Source: Chitinophaga pinensis (GTDB lineage Bacteria; Bacteroidota; Bacteroidia; AKYH767-A; OLB10). From it: 34,692 bases of DNA. Each line of letters begins with the position of its first letter. Position 1 is the first letter of the stretch. The stretch lies in NCBI GenBank assembly GCA_943332105.1, contig CALQOD010000023.1:1-34692 (forward strand), given 5' to 3'. The translations under genes and the position numbers were made by a program. Positions 25,375-33,605 of the stretch are shown in pieces. The notes beneath the pieces are model-generated. The model was not told the DNA's origin. It saw only the letters and a program-made list of their open reading frames with translations, and ran no database searches.

Positions 25375-25382
25375 CAAATTTA
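25375..25382 (-). promoter_or_regulatory. -7 element of the DUF4199-glycosyltransferase operon
   Basis: Minus-strand TAAATTTG matches TAnnTTTG, ending 5 bases before the ATG at 25369. It implies a leaderless transcript and settles the start codon. Confidence 0.55.
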
Positions 25383-25430
25383 ATGTAAAATAACAAGTAG
25401 GAGAGAGTAAATTTATAGAGTTAAAAACAA

Positions 25431-25456
25431 CCCTTTTTTAATAAAAAAAGGGTAAG
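25431..25456 (-). terminator. Terminator of the SRP RNA gene
   Basis: The RNA's closing CTTACCC is followed on the minus strand by seven T residues, and CCCTTTTTT/AAAAAAGGG (25431-25452) can fold as a further hairpin. The symmetry could also stop plus-strand transcription. Confidence 0.6.
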
Positions 25457-25547
25457 CTACTTACATCGCACCGCTCAACCTCTTATCCTTGCTACCTTCC
25501 GGTCCTGGGGAGGTTCGAAGGAGCTGGTCGTATAAGACTTACCCCGC
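25450..25547 (-). ncRNA. ffs: Signal recognition particle RNA, small bacterial type
   Basis: RNA of about 98 bases that binds Ffh and targets membrane proteins to the inner membrane. The apical domain reads CAGGACCGGAAGGTAGCAAG on the minus strand, with the GGAA tetraloop and the asymmetric A/C internal loop bases needed for Ffh. The ends pair: 5' GGGTAAG (minus strand from 25544) with 3' CTTACCC (to 25450), and the flanks CTTAT and ATAAG continue the rod. There is no Alu domain, so this is the short 4.5S form. A textbook promoter (TTTG, 18 bases, TACATTTG) ends 3 bases before the 5' end. End positions are accurate to a few bases. Confidence 0.92.
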
Positions 25548-25549
25548 CA

Positions 25550-25579
25550 CAAATGTAAAAATTTATGGTCATCCTCAAA
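25550..25579 (-). promoter_or_regulatory. Complete -33/-7 promoter of the SRP RNA gene
   Basis: On the minus strand TTTG (25579-25576), 18-base spacer, TACATTTG (25557-25550). It predicts a transcript start near 25546, matching the first bases of the folded RNA. Confidence 0.75.
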
Positions 25580-25737
25580 AATTTGCTTAATCAAATTGTT
25601 GACTAATTTCAATTGAAGATTCTAAAACTTTGATTATTAGTGTTTAATAAATTAGTAACAAAGAGATTTTTAACATATTTCGATTGATGGAATAAGGTAA
25701 GCCCTCAATTATTTAATTTAGCTCAAAATTCATAAAC

Positions 25738-26394
25738 ATGAAATTCTTTATTGATACAGCCAATCTTGATCAGATTCGCGAAGCCTATGATTTAGGTGTT
25801 TTAGATGGAGTAACTACTAATCCATCGCTAATGGCGAAAGAAGGCATTAAAGGAAAAGATGCAGTTTTAAAACATTATTTAGATATCTGTGAAATAGCAA
25901 AAGGGGGTGATGTTAGTGCAGAAGTGATTTCAACGGATTATGAAGGTATGATTCGTGAAGGTGAAGAGCTAGCAGAATTACATCCTCAAATAGTTGTAAA
26001 GATTCCAATGATTAAAGATGGAGTAAAGGCAATCCGTTACTTTACCAATAAAGGAATTAAAACCAATTGTACGTTAGTGTTTTCTGCAGGACAAGCTTTA
26101 TTAGCAGCAAAGGCAGGTGCAACATATGTATCTCCTTTTATCGGACGCTTAGACGATATTTCATTTGATGGAATTGAACTTATTGATCAAATTGTTCACA
26201 TCTATCGCGAGTATGGATATGAAACGCAAGTATTAGCAGCGAGTATCCGTCATACAATGCATATTATCAAATGTGCAGAGGTGGGGGCTGACGTTGTTAC
26301 AACACCGTTACAACCAATATTAGATTTGTTAAAGCATCCGTTAACAGATTCTGGTTTAGCGAAGTTTTTATCTGATGCGCAGAAGTTTGCGTAA
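25738..26394 (+). CDS. Transaldolase / fructose-6-phosphate aldolase family (TalC/Fsa type)
   Basis: Short-form transaldolase, 218 residues, TIM barrel. It starts [16 protein letters not shown] and has [18 protein letters not shown] with the Schiff-base lysine (about Lys86), [32 protein letters not shown] and ASIRHTMHI. The family contains both transaldolases and fructose-6-phosphate aldolases; sequence alone does not separate them securely. With the split transketolase in this window it would complete the non-oxidative pentose phosphate pathway. A one-mismatch -7 element (TAATTTAG, 25714-25721) lies upstream and a terminator follows. Confidence 0.92.
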   Translation: MKFFIDTANLDQIREAYDLGVLDGVTTNPSLMAKEGIKGKDAVLKHYLDICEIAKGGDVSAEVISTDYEGMIREGEELAELHPQIVVKIPMIKDGVKAIRYFTNKGIKTNCTLVFSAGQALLAAKAGATYVSPFIGRLDDISFDGIELIDQIVHIYREYGYETQVLAASIRHTMHIIKCAEVGADVVTTPLQPILDLLKHPLTDSGLAKFLSDAQKFA

Positions 26395-26412
26395 ACATAT
26401 ATTGTGCTAATA

Positions 26413-26440
26413 AAAAGCCCTGAGTCTAGTAGGGGCTTTT
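26413..26440 (+). terminator. Rho-independent terminator after the transaldolase gene
   Basis: AAAAGCCC (26413-26420) and GGGCTTTT (26433-26440) form an 8-base stem ending in Ts, 18 bases after the stop codon. Confidence 0.75.
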
Positions 26441-26456
26441 ATGTTTTCAAAACTAT

Positions 26457-26479
26457 TCAAGCAAATTTAATTTGCTTGA
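26457..26479. repeat. Perfect 23-base palindrome at the edge of the rhodopsin fragment
   Basis: TCAAGCAAATT and AATTTGCTTGA are exact reverse complements around a single T (26468). The right arm runs directly into the first recognisable rhodopsin codons, so the palindrome marks the left breakpoint of the gene remnant. It is not followed by a T tract. Confidence 0.75.
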
Positions 26480-26751
26480 GACAGGCGAATCACCAACATT
26501 TTTCCGTTATGTAGACTGGATTCTTACTGTTCCTTTAATGTGCGTAGAATTCTATTTAATCACTAAGAAAGCTGGTGCTAAAATTTCGTTATTATGGAAG
26601 TTGATTTTTGCTTCAATAGTGATGTTAGTAACAGGTTACTTTGGAGAAACGATTTCAAGAGATTCAAGTGTAATGTGGGGCGTAATTTCAGGTGCTGCAT
26701 ATTTCTATATTGCGTACTTGATTTGGTTTGGTGAAGTTGCTCAACTAGCTC
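26472..26751 (+). pseudogene. Proteorhodopsin fragment (helices C to E only)
   Basis: The frame reads ETGESPTFFRYVDWILTVPL and on to YFYIAYLIWFGEVAQLA, which is the centre of a flavobacterial-type proteorhodopsin, the light-driven proton pump with retinal. In proteorhodopsin numbering Arg94 and Asp97 (GAC, 26514-26516; proton acceptor), Thr101 and Glu108 (GAA, 26547-26549; proton donor) are intact, giving the D-T-E triad of proton pumps; Met105 (26538-26540) predicts green tuning. The signal sequence, helices A and B, helices F and G and the retinal-binding lysine are missing, and there is no ATG at the start of homology. The remaining frame has no internal stop or frameshift, so the loss seems recent, unless this is an assembly join. 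It cannot encode a working pump. Confidence 0.85.
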
Positions 26752-26779
26752 AGCGATATTACATGCCAAGCTTGCCACT

Positions 26780-26869
26780 GCAACGCGCCGTTCAGGTGGT
26801 TATCCAGGTCCTGGAATATTACCAGGTAATGCACGCACATTTAGTGTAAGTATAGGTGGCATGTTTTAA
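26780..26869 (+). pseudogene. Probable C-terminal tail of a TonB-dependent receptor (remnant)
   Basis: One frame off from the rhodopsin fragment, codons from about 26780 read ATATRRSGGYPGPG, then ILPGNARTFSVSIGGMF and a stop at 26867-26869. The PGNxRTFxVSxxxxF ending with a final phenylalanine is how TonB-dependent outer membrane receptors finish their last beta strand. Only about 25-30 codons remain and no start or barrel precedes them. The match is short, so the assignment is moderate. Confidence 0.5.
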
Positions 26870-26969
26870 TTCTATTTAGTTATTCTAATGCTTTTTGTTT
26901 CGTTATAATGCAATTGAAAATGACTTTGTGCCTTAGTCGAATTTGTAATATATTTACGAAATTTATATT

Positions 26970-27488
26970 ATGAAAAATAAATTTACTGCAATTGTTTTAA
27001 TGTTGTTTTCCTTCTTCATCGGATTTCAATTAAACGGAATGATGTCGAGCTACGATAGTAACAAGGGTAGAGTTACCAGCATCGGAGGTGTATTTTTCAA
27101 GTGCAAAAATCCGAAGGAGTTACGTAACTGGTATAAAGAAAATCTAGGCTTTAGTGTTAACGATTACGGTGCTGTTTTCGAATGGCATCATGGAGCTGAT
27201 TCAACCAAAAAAGGATTTACACAATGGAGTCCGTTTAATGAGAAGACGAAATACTTTGAGCCATCTGCTAAAGACTTTATGATTAATTTTCGTGTAGTGA
27301 ATATTGAATCGTTAGTGCAGGACTTGAAAAACAAAAATGTTAACGTGGTCGATTCGATTGAGTCATTTGATTATGGAAAGTTTGTTCACATCATGGATCT
27401 CGAAGGGAATAAAATTGAATTATGGGAGCCCAATGATCAAGTATATGAGAAGATGGGTTTAGATATGGGATTTACAACGATTAAATAA
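26970..27488 (+). CDS. VOC (glyoxalase/bleomycin-resistance fold) protein with N-terminal anchor
   Basis: Single VOC-fold protein, 172 residues. The first 25 residues are hydrophobic (FTAIVLMLFSFFIGFQLNGM), an uncleaved anchor or signal peptide, unusual for a fold that is mostly cytoplasmic. The VOC module runs from about 37 to 160: IGGVFFKCKNPKELRNWYKENL at the start and FVHIMDLEGNKIELWEP at the end, with a glutamate in the usual metal-ligand place. WHHGAD may provide a histidine. Reaction unknown; the family covers lyases, dioxygenases and binding proteins. A near-consensus TATATTTA lies upstream (about 26949-26956). Confidence 0.82.
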   Translation: MKNKFTAIVLMLFSFFIGFQLNGMMSSYDSNKGRVTSIGGVFFKCKNPKELRNWYKENLGFSVNDYGAVFEWHHGADSTKKGFTQWSPFNEKTKYFEPSAKDFMINFRVVNIESLVQDLKNKNVNVVDSIESFDYGKFVHIMDLEGNKIELWEPNDQVYEKMGLDMGFTTIK

Positions 27489-27620
27489 TTGGGTTAGCAT
27501 TACAGTTAATTGCAATAGCTATTCTAAATTGAAACAGTACTATTGGCAAATATTTATTTGAAGTTTTTTCGGAGGTAAATACAATTTAGTATCTTCATCA
27601 AATTATCTTTAATAAGTTTT

Positions 27621-28640
27621 ATGCGGTTAGCAATTATCATTTCATTTTGCATGTTGGTTCTATCATGCAATCAACCATCGGCTAATTCATCAAAAAGTAT
27701 TTCTGATTATTTCACTTACAATGATTCGGTGGAGGCGGCGGGTGTTAAAATGATTCCGATTAAAACCCCTGTAGGCGAATTTAAAGTATGGACAAAGCGC
27801 TTTGGTAATAATCCTAAAATCAAAATTTTATTGTTACACGGCGGACCAGCTATGACACATGAATATATGGAATGTTTCGAAACATTTTTTCAGCGTGAAG
27901 AATTCGAGTTTTACGAATATGATCAGCTAGGTTCGTATTATAGCGAGCAACCAACGGATAGTAGTCTGTGGACAACCGATCGATTTGTTGAAGAAGTTGA
28001 ACAAGTTCGTATGGCTATTCATGCCGATAGTTCTAACTTTTATGTATTGGGCAATTCATGGGGTGGAATTCTTGCGATGCAATATGCATTAAAATATCAA
28101 CAAAATTTAAAAGGATTAATTGTATCCAATATGATGGCAAGTGTGCCCGAGTACGGAAAGTATGCGGATGAAGTATTAGCGAAGCAGATGAAACAAGAAG
28201 TGTTTGCTGAAATAAAATCGCTAGAAGCCAAAGGAGATTATAACAATCCTCGTTACATGGAATTACTTATTCCGAATTTTTACAACGAACATATTTGTCG
28301 TTTGAAAGAATGGCCAGAAGCTTTAGATCGCTCTATGAAGCATTTGAACAGCAATATTTATGTGATGATGCAAGGTCCAAGTGAGTTTGGTGTTAGCGGA
28401 CGATTAACAAATTGGGATGTTAAAAATCGTTTACATGAAATTACAGTTCCTACATTAATGATAGGTGCGAAGTATGATACAATGGATCCTAAAGCGATGG
28501 AAGAGCAGAGTAAGCTCGTGAAGAATGGAAAATTTCTTTATTGTCCTTATGGTAGTCATTTATCAATGTGGGATGATCAGAAAGTGTTTATGAGTGGAGT
28601 TGTTAAATTTATTAATGATGTAAATGAAAGTAAGAATTGA
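27621..28640 (+). CDS. Proline iminopeptidase-like alpha/beta hydrolase, lipoprotein
   Basis: Predicted envelope-anchored serine hydrolase of 339 residues. The lipobox is LVLSC with Cys16. The alpha/beta-hydrolase core has the oxyanion segment LLLHGGPAMTHEY (70-82), typical of proline iminopeptidases, nucleophile Ser146 in LGNSWGGILA, a likely Asp in GAKYDTMDP (about 287) and His in YGSHLSMWDD (about 319). The family takes proline from peptide N-termini, but related members hydrolyse other amides or esters. It lies alone, 132 bases after the VOC gene and 29 bases before a transporter gene. Confidence 0.88.
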   Translation: MRLAIIISFCMLVLSCNQPSANSSKSISDYFTYNDSVEAAGVKMIPIKTPVGEFKVWTKRFGNNPKIKILLLHGGPAMTHEYMECFETFFQREEFEFYEYDQLGSYYSEQPTDSSLWTTDRFVEEVEQVRMAIHADSSNFYVLGNSWGGILAMQYALKYQQNLKGLIVSNMMASVPEYGKYADEVLAKQMKQEVFAEIKSLEAKGDYNNPRYMELLIPNFYNEHICRLKEWPEALDRSMKHLNSNIYVMMQGPSEFGVSGRLTNWDVKNRLHEITVPTLMIGAKYDTMDPKAMEEQSKLVKNGKFLYCPYGSHLSMWDDQKVFMSGVVKFINDVNESKN

Positions 28641-28669
28641 TTCTAATAGTTAAATAAAACGAAAAAAAC

Positions 28670-29113
28670 ATGAACAAGAATAACTGGATACTACTTGCAT
28701 TATTAGGCGGAGCAGTTCTACCAATACAAGCTGGAATAAATGCGAAGCTTGGTAAAGCTGCTGAAAGTCCACTGCATGCTACCGCAATATCTTTTCTTGT
28801 GGGATTAATCGGATTAGTTCTTTACATTCTCATTACTAAACAAACATTTTCTTTAGCAGGTATTAAAGGGGCGCCTGCGTATGCTTGGTTAGGAGGATTG
28901 TTTGGAGCTTTCTATGTTACAATTGTTGTACTCTCATTTAAGGAGCTTGGCCCAGCACTTACTTTCGGATTAATCGTAGCAGGTCAAATGACATGCTCTG
29001 TGTTATTAGAGCATTTTAAAATATTAGTGACACAGCCTAATCCCATTTCTATGTATCGTTTAGTAGGTGTTGCATTTGTTGTTGTTGGTGTTATAATTAT
29101 ACGGAAGTTTTGA
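28670..29113 (+). CDS. DMT-superfamily transporter, DUF606/YdcZ type
   Basis: Inner-membrane protein of 147 residues with four or five hydrophobic helices and the half-size typical of DUF606 (YdcZ) proteins: GAVLPIQAGINAKLGKA near the start, ATAISFLVGLIGLVLYI, AWLGGLFGAFYVTIVV, and LTFGLIVAGQMTCSVLLEHF. Such half-size units are thought to work as dimers. Substrate unknown. It may be co-transcribed with the hydrolase lipoprotein 29 bases upstream. Confidence 0.88.
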   Translation: MNKNNWILLALLGGAVLPIQAGINAKLGKAAESPLHATAISFLVGLIGLVLYILITKQTFSLAGIKGAPAYAWLGGLFGAFYVTIVVLSFKELGPALTFGLIVAGQMTCSVLLEHFKILVTQPNPISMYRLVGVAFVVVGVIIIRKF

Positions 29114-29160
29114 TTTATTTTATTTCGAACGACCTGTTATCTTTAATCTTATAAAAAATT

Positions 29161-29940
29161 ATGAAATACAAATATTTCTTTCTGCTATTAATCGTTTTCA
29201 AAACATTTACTATTTGCCAGGCACAAGAATCGATAACTACAAATAATCCTCTATTGAATGGTTTGCGCAAAGCTGACTTCCAAGATTTAGATCCGAGTCA
29301 ACCAATAATGTTAGATGGAATTACAATCCCTGTTTATTCAGAAGAAATGAAAAGGCTGGAGGGCGAAAATTTCATGAAGGTTATGATGTCGGCGGATTAT
29401 ATTCCCGAGCCATATATTGACAGTACAAAGGCGGTCAAGCTTTTTTTACTACGTAAAGCAACCGAATTGGAAAAAAGTCAGATGTTGCAATTTCAAGGTG
29501 ATGCGCCCAATTCATCTAGTGCAATGATTGGTAAACCTGCACTTCCTTTTACAGTAACTGATATGATAGGTAATACTTATTCACTGGAATCTTTAAAGGG
29601 TAAAGTAGTGGTACTTAATTTCTGGTTTGTTGAATGTAAACCCTGCGTGATGGAAATTCCAGAATTAAACAAACTCGTTGAAAAGTATAAAGGGAAGGAT
29701 GTTGTGTTTTTAGGCATTGCTACAAATGATAAAGCAAAGCTTCAAATTTTTTTAGAGAAACAACCATTCAATTATAATATTATTCCTAATGGAAGTAAAA
29801 CGGCAGGCGATTATCAAGTAACCGCTTTCCCAACGCATATAATTATCGATAAAAATTCGGTGGTAGCATTTGCGACTACTGGGTTAGGTCCTACAACAAT
29901 GGAGGATATTGAAAAACTGCTTGATACAATGACTAAGTAA
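29161..29940 (+). CDS. TlpA/ResA-like thioredoxin-fold protein, exported
   Basis: Periplasmic thiol-disulfide protein of 259 residues. The signal peptide ends near TICQAQES. Residues 30-115 are a family-specific N-terminal region. The thioredoxin domain follows (about 122-258): IGKPALPFTVTDMIGNTYS, then VVVLNFWFVECKPCVMEIPE with active-site cysteines 159 and 162 (CKPC), and the cis-proline region TAFPTHIIIDK. AhpC/TSA-Redoxin family TlpA-like proteins reduce periplasmic disulfides, for instance in cytochrome c assembly, but no cytochrome gene is nearby, so the target is open. Confidence 0.88.
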   Translation: MKYKYFFLLLIVFKTFTICQAQESITTNNPLLNGLRKADFQDLDPSQPIMLDGITIPVYSEEMKRLEGENFMKVMMSADYIPEPYIDSTKAVKLFLLRKATELEKSQMLQFQGDAPNSSSAMIGKPALPFTVTDMIGNTYSLESLKGKVVVLNFWFVECKPCVMEIPELNKLVEKYKGKDVVFLGIATNDKAKLQIFLEKQPFNYNIIPNGSKTAGDYQVTAFPTHIIIDKNSVVAFATTGLGPTTMEDIEKLLDTMTK

Positions 29941-29985
29941 AAATTGATTTAAGATTAACAGTAGTTCAGCAGTAATTATTTATAA

Positions 29986-30285
29986 ATGAAAAACAGCACC
30001 TCACAACAAATACTACCAACGGCCGCAAATCTAATCGGATTCTGTTTGTTTGTAATAACCTCTATGCATGTAAGTGATAAAGCTGCATCCAGTTTAGTAG
30101 ATGAGTTTGTGGCTGTCGTAACATTTTCACTTACGTTATCATGCCTGTTTTCATTTATCTCAATACGTTCAAATGAAACAAGTAGGAAGCAAGGAATGGA
30201 GAAATTGTCGGAGTATTTATTTGTATTTTCGTTAGTAGGAATTTTGATTGTAATTTTTATGCTGGTACTGGGGATAATTAATTAA
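29986..30285 (+). CDS. Small membrane protein (hypothetical)
   Basis: Protein of 99 residues with three hydrophobic segments (about 12-28, 38-58 and 78-97) and a short basic loop (SNETSRKQGMEK) between the second and third. No family is recognised. It follows the TlpA-like gene by 45 bases on the same strand and converges with the large TPR gene. Real by its clean start, codon use and membrane pattern; function unknown. Confidence 0.65.
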   Translation: MKNSTSQQILPTAANLIGFCLFVITSMHVSDKAASSLVDEFVAVVTFSLTLSCLFSFISIRSNETSRKQGMEKLSEYLFVFSLVGILIVIFMLVLGIIN

Positions 30286-30290
30286 TACAC

Positions 30291-32663
30291 TTAATCATTA
30301 TACCCTTTCGCAAATCCCTTTTCAAAGCGCTTCAGGTTTTTATCATCACTTGTATATTGCTTTACTAATTTCTTAGCCTTGGATCCAGGATTGCTTAAAG
30401 CTTCGCGTTTCCCGAATTTAAATCCTAATTCATAAAGCGATCCTTCCAGAATTTTATCATCTACATTTTTCGATAACAATAATTTGAAAAGTGTCAATGC
30501 TTTTTCCAGTTCGTTTTGTGCAGTGTAAGTGTCTGCTGCATATTGCATCAATCCATTGCTTCCTTGATTGCTTACATAGTTATAAAAATCAGGTTCGTGG
30601 TTGATTCCGAAGTTGGCTACATTTTGTGATGTATAATAGCTGGTAGCTTTGTTGTAAATAGAAATACAGTCACTGAATTGTCGTTTGTATTCTTTGTCTA
30701 TAAAGTCGCGCATCATATCTAAGTAAGTCGCTGCAGGACGAATTTCTAACTCGTTGCTTTCAATTTGCGATACATCAATTGCACAATTGTTAAACTGTCT
30801 TGCTATATCCATTGCTTTATTAAAGTCGTTGCTAGCCTCTAATAACTGCTTACTCGATTTCTTTTGCATTCCACTATTATACAAATTGGTGATATCTCGT
30901 TGTGCATTGATGCATTCCTGCGTGCTAATTTTCTTACGCAGTTGCTCTTTTAGTTTGTTTAATTCTGCTTCGTTCGTTAAATCATATTTTAGTTGAAGCT
31001 GAATGGACTGTTGCATTTTTTTACTTGCAATAACCAAATCTCCTTGTTCAATGTATCTATCACCATCGTAAAACAATTCGCTTATACGTGGCCTAGCGGC
31101 TTGCTGCTGACTTGTTTTTAAGTCGGTAGGTGCGGTAAGCTCATAAGCCTTTAGCATTTGCTCAGCCTCATCAAAATTCAATAAGGCAGCATCATAATTT
31201 TTAACGAGTGTGTTGTTTTTAGCTTCTGTAATTTTACGGTCGTAATAACGCTGACGAACAACCTTTTTTAAGGCAAGCGCTTCTGAATTATTAGTTATGT
31301 CTCTAGCATTTAACGATTGATAGCGAATCGCATTATCTAATTCTTCATCAGCATCGGCTAGATTGTTTTGTTGAATAGCTATTCTTCCATAATTTATATG
31401 ATCCTGATAAATTCCAGTTTTAGCAATACGTATTCCGCTGAACAATTCATCATCGCAACGTACCGCAGTATACTTTTCACAAATACGTCGCGCTTCTTCA
31501 AACTGGTCGACTGATTTGTAATAATTTTTATTGACTTTCAAAAAGCTATTGCCTAATTCAATTCGTTTTTCATACACATCACGAATTAAATCGTAGGTAC
31601 GTTGTTTTGTTTCTGGATCAGGATATAGATTGTAAAGGATATCATCTGACTTGCAAATTGCATCCATTAGGTTATCTCTTCTAAAATCAATTATTCCCAA
31701 TTGCAGCAATGAAGGAGCAAAGGAGGGGTTTAGCTCGAGTGAGAAATGAAAATACTGCTCTGCCTTCGGAATATTTCCGGCTCTAAGAAAATCAATGCCA
31801 CGGTTATAAAACAATGCATACAAATTTACCATCATCTGGTTGTATTGTTGTCGTATGGTGTTAGAAAGATTACGACATTCATTTATTTTCTTGTTTAATT
31901 GCGCTGGATCATACTGTGCTAATCGAAGTATGTTGTTATAATTCCGATTTTCTAATTCAGCAAGTTTTAAATCTGCATCGTCTAGTTTTTTCTGATGTAA
32001 ACGAAAATTTTCAATATCATTCAGATTGATACTTTGAAGTAATCCATAGGTATTATCTACAAGTGCAACCGACAAAAAGTAATTATTGATTAGCTCTGCG
32101 CGTTCGCGAATTTTATTCACGCAACTTGCGTTATAGGTAATTTGAAAATTATGAATATTAATGTCCTTCGCATTATTCAATGAATCAATAAATGTAAAGC
32201 TGCTATTATTCATTAAGCTATTATTGATATTTCCTGAGATTGGAAAATCTTTCATTATACCTCTTTGGAAAACTACTTTTACGTTAGCAGTATAATACAC
32301 TGGTGAAAGTGCTTCATTTAAATTAAATCCTTTGTAGTTTACATCACCACTATACTGAATTGTAGTTCCTTCTATTTTTACTTCTTTTGTTAGATTGTTT
32401 CCTTTCGCTTTAATGATAACGTTAAAGTCCAATACTAATGCAGTAGTTCTCGGAGGTTTATTAAATAATCGCGCTAGTTCATTTAGTACTTCGCGTCCAT
32501 AAGCATCTGTTTCGCTTATCACAATATTTATAGGAACCGTTTTGCTATAATTACCATTCAGATTTCCTGTAGTATTATTTAACTGGCTTCCGATAGGATG
32601 TAATTGTGCAAATAGTATTTGTGGACAAATGAAGATGAATAATAAACTAAAAAAAAGTTTCAT
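30291..32663 (-). CDS. Large exported TPR-rich protein
   Basis: Exported helical-repeat protein of 790 residues. A signal peptide is visible (LFFSLLFIFICPQILFAQ). Residues 25-170 look beta-rich, and residues about 220-760 are long helices with TPR-like units, the clearest being FYNRGIDFLRAGNIPKAEQY followed by SLELNPSFAPSLLQLG. Others are degenerate. Probably a periplasmic or surface scaffold. It follows miaA by 20 bases with no visible promoter between, so the two may share a transcript. It has no T9SS tail. Partner unknown. Confidence 0.8.
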   Translation of the reverse strand: MKLFFSLLFIFICPQILFAQLHPIGSQLNNTTGNLNGNYSKTVPINIVISETDAYGREVLNELARLFNKPPRTTALVLDFNVIIKAKGNNLTKEVKIEGTTIQYSGDVNYKGFNLNEALSPVYYTANVKVVFQRGIMKDFPISGNINNSLMNNSSFTFIDSLNNAKDINIHNFQITYNASCVNKIRERAELINNYFLSVALVDNTYGLLQSINLNDIENFRLHQKKLDDADLKLAELENRNYNNILRLAQYDPAQLNKKINECRNLSNTIRQQYNQMMVNLYALFYNRGIDFLRAGNIPKAEQYFHFSLELNPSFAPSLLQLGIIDFRRDNLMDAICKSDDILYNLYPDPETKQRTYDLIRDVYEKRIELGNSFLKVNKNYYKSVDQFEEARRICEKYTAVRCDDELFSGIRIAKTGIYQDHINYGRIAIQQNNLADADEELDNAIRYQSLNARDITNNSEALALKKVVRQRYYDRKITEAKNNTLVKNYDAALLNFDEAEQMLKAYELTAPTDLKTSQQQAARPRISELFYDGDRYIEQGDLVIASKKMQQSIQLQLKYDLTNEAELNKLKEQLRKKISTQECINAQRDITNLYNSGMQKKSSKQLLEASNDFNKAMDIARQFNNCAIDVSQIESNELEIRPAATYLDMMRDFIDKEYKRQFSDCISIYNKATSYYTSQNVANFGINHEPDFYNYVSNQGSNGLMQYAADTYTAQNELEKALTLFKLLLSKNVDDKILEGSLYELGFKFGKREALSNPGSKAKKLVKQYTSDDKNLKRFEKGFAKGYND

Positions 32664-32683
32664 GAGTTTTTTTTTAAATGACG

Positions 32684-33589
32684 TTAGACGTTAATATTTG
32701 AATCTATGATAGATAGAACTTTTTCCAATGATGATGGAATCATTTGGTATTCACCTTGATTTTTAAACCAGGTTAATTGTCGCTTGGCGTAATTTCTCGA
32801 ATGCTGTTTGATAAGTTCAATTGCATTTTCGAGCGTGCTATTCCCATCTAAAAAATCAAATAACTCAGCGTATCCAACAGTACGTAATGCTGATTGATTA
32901 CGAAATGCCATTAATGATTCTACTTCGCTTACCAAACCATTTTCAATCATTTTATCTACTCGCCGATTGATTCGCTCGTAAAGCGTTTCTCTCGGAAGGT
33001 CGATACATAAGGTAATTGAATTATATTTCTTACTTGCTTCTTTTTTATTGATTAAATTAGAGAAGGGCTGTCCAGTAAAACGGATCAATTCAATTGCTCT
33101 TAATACGCGCGAAGGATTATTTAAATCAACTATAGCGTAATGAGCAGGGTCTTTTTGTTTTAACTCTTCCGTAAAAAACGCAAGTCCTTTATTTAAATAT
33201 TCTAGTTTAAGCGCATTACGAAAATCTTCTGGAATAGGAGGTAAGTCATCAAGACCTTCAAGCATAGCTTTAATGTATAAGCCAGTGCCGCCTGAAACAA
33301 CAATGTGACTTTTTGTCGGACTAAGTTTTGTTATTATTTGATGTACATAATCGCAAAAAACACCTGCATTTACTTCTTCGAAAACAGAAAGTGTATTGAT
33401 GAAATGATGTTTAACTTCAGCTAGTTCTTCTTCGGACGGTTTAGCAGTTCCGATAGTCATTTCTCGAAAGCATTGTCGAGAATCGGCAGATATTATTTCG
33501 GTATTAAAATGCTTTGCAACTTCAATAGCTAACGCAGTTTTGCCTGATGCAGTAGGACCGCCAACAATAATTAGAATAGGTTGCGACAT
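32684..33589 (-). CDS. miaA: tRNA dimethylallyltransferase
   Basis: Enzyme (301 residues) that adds a dimethylallyl group to N6 of A37 in tRNAs reading UNN codons. It has the P-loop GGPTASGKTALAIEVA near the start, SADSRQCFREMTIGTAKP, VVSGGTGLYIKAMLEGL, the swinging insertion, and near the end LRTVGYAELFDFLDG and SRNYAKRQLTWFKNQ, all family signatures. Length is normal. The start ATG is 28 bases after a terminator that ends the upstream gene, so it probably has its own promoter in that gap, though no full TAnnTTTG is seen. Confidence 0.96.
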   Translation of the reverse strand: MSQPILIIVGGPTASGKTALAIEVAKHFNTEIISADSRQCFREMTIGTAKPSEEELAEVKHHFINTLSVFEEVNAGVFCDYVHQIITKLSPTKSHIVVSGGTGLYIKAMLEGLDDLPPIPEDFRNALKLEYLNKGLAFFTEELKQKDPAHYAIVDLNNPSRVLRAIELIRFTGQPFSNLINKKEASKKYNSITLCIDLPRETLYERINRRVDKMIENGLVSEVESLMAFRNQSALRTVGYAELFDFLDGNSTLENAIELIKQHSRNYAKRQLTWFKNQGEYQMIPSSLEKVLSIIDSNINV

Positions 33590-33605
33590 TGCTATTTATT
33601 TCACA

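Noticed and set aside
25450-25547. Structured RNA first considered as a tRNA-like gene
   Set aside because: No anticodon or T-arm; the GGAA loop and flanking internal loop identify SRP RNA.
26752-26849. Continuation of the rhodopsin frame to the stop near 26849 as true protein
   Set aside because: Residues after GEVAQLA do not resemble rhodopsin helix F, while another frame resembles a receptor tail, so the frame is accidental there.
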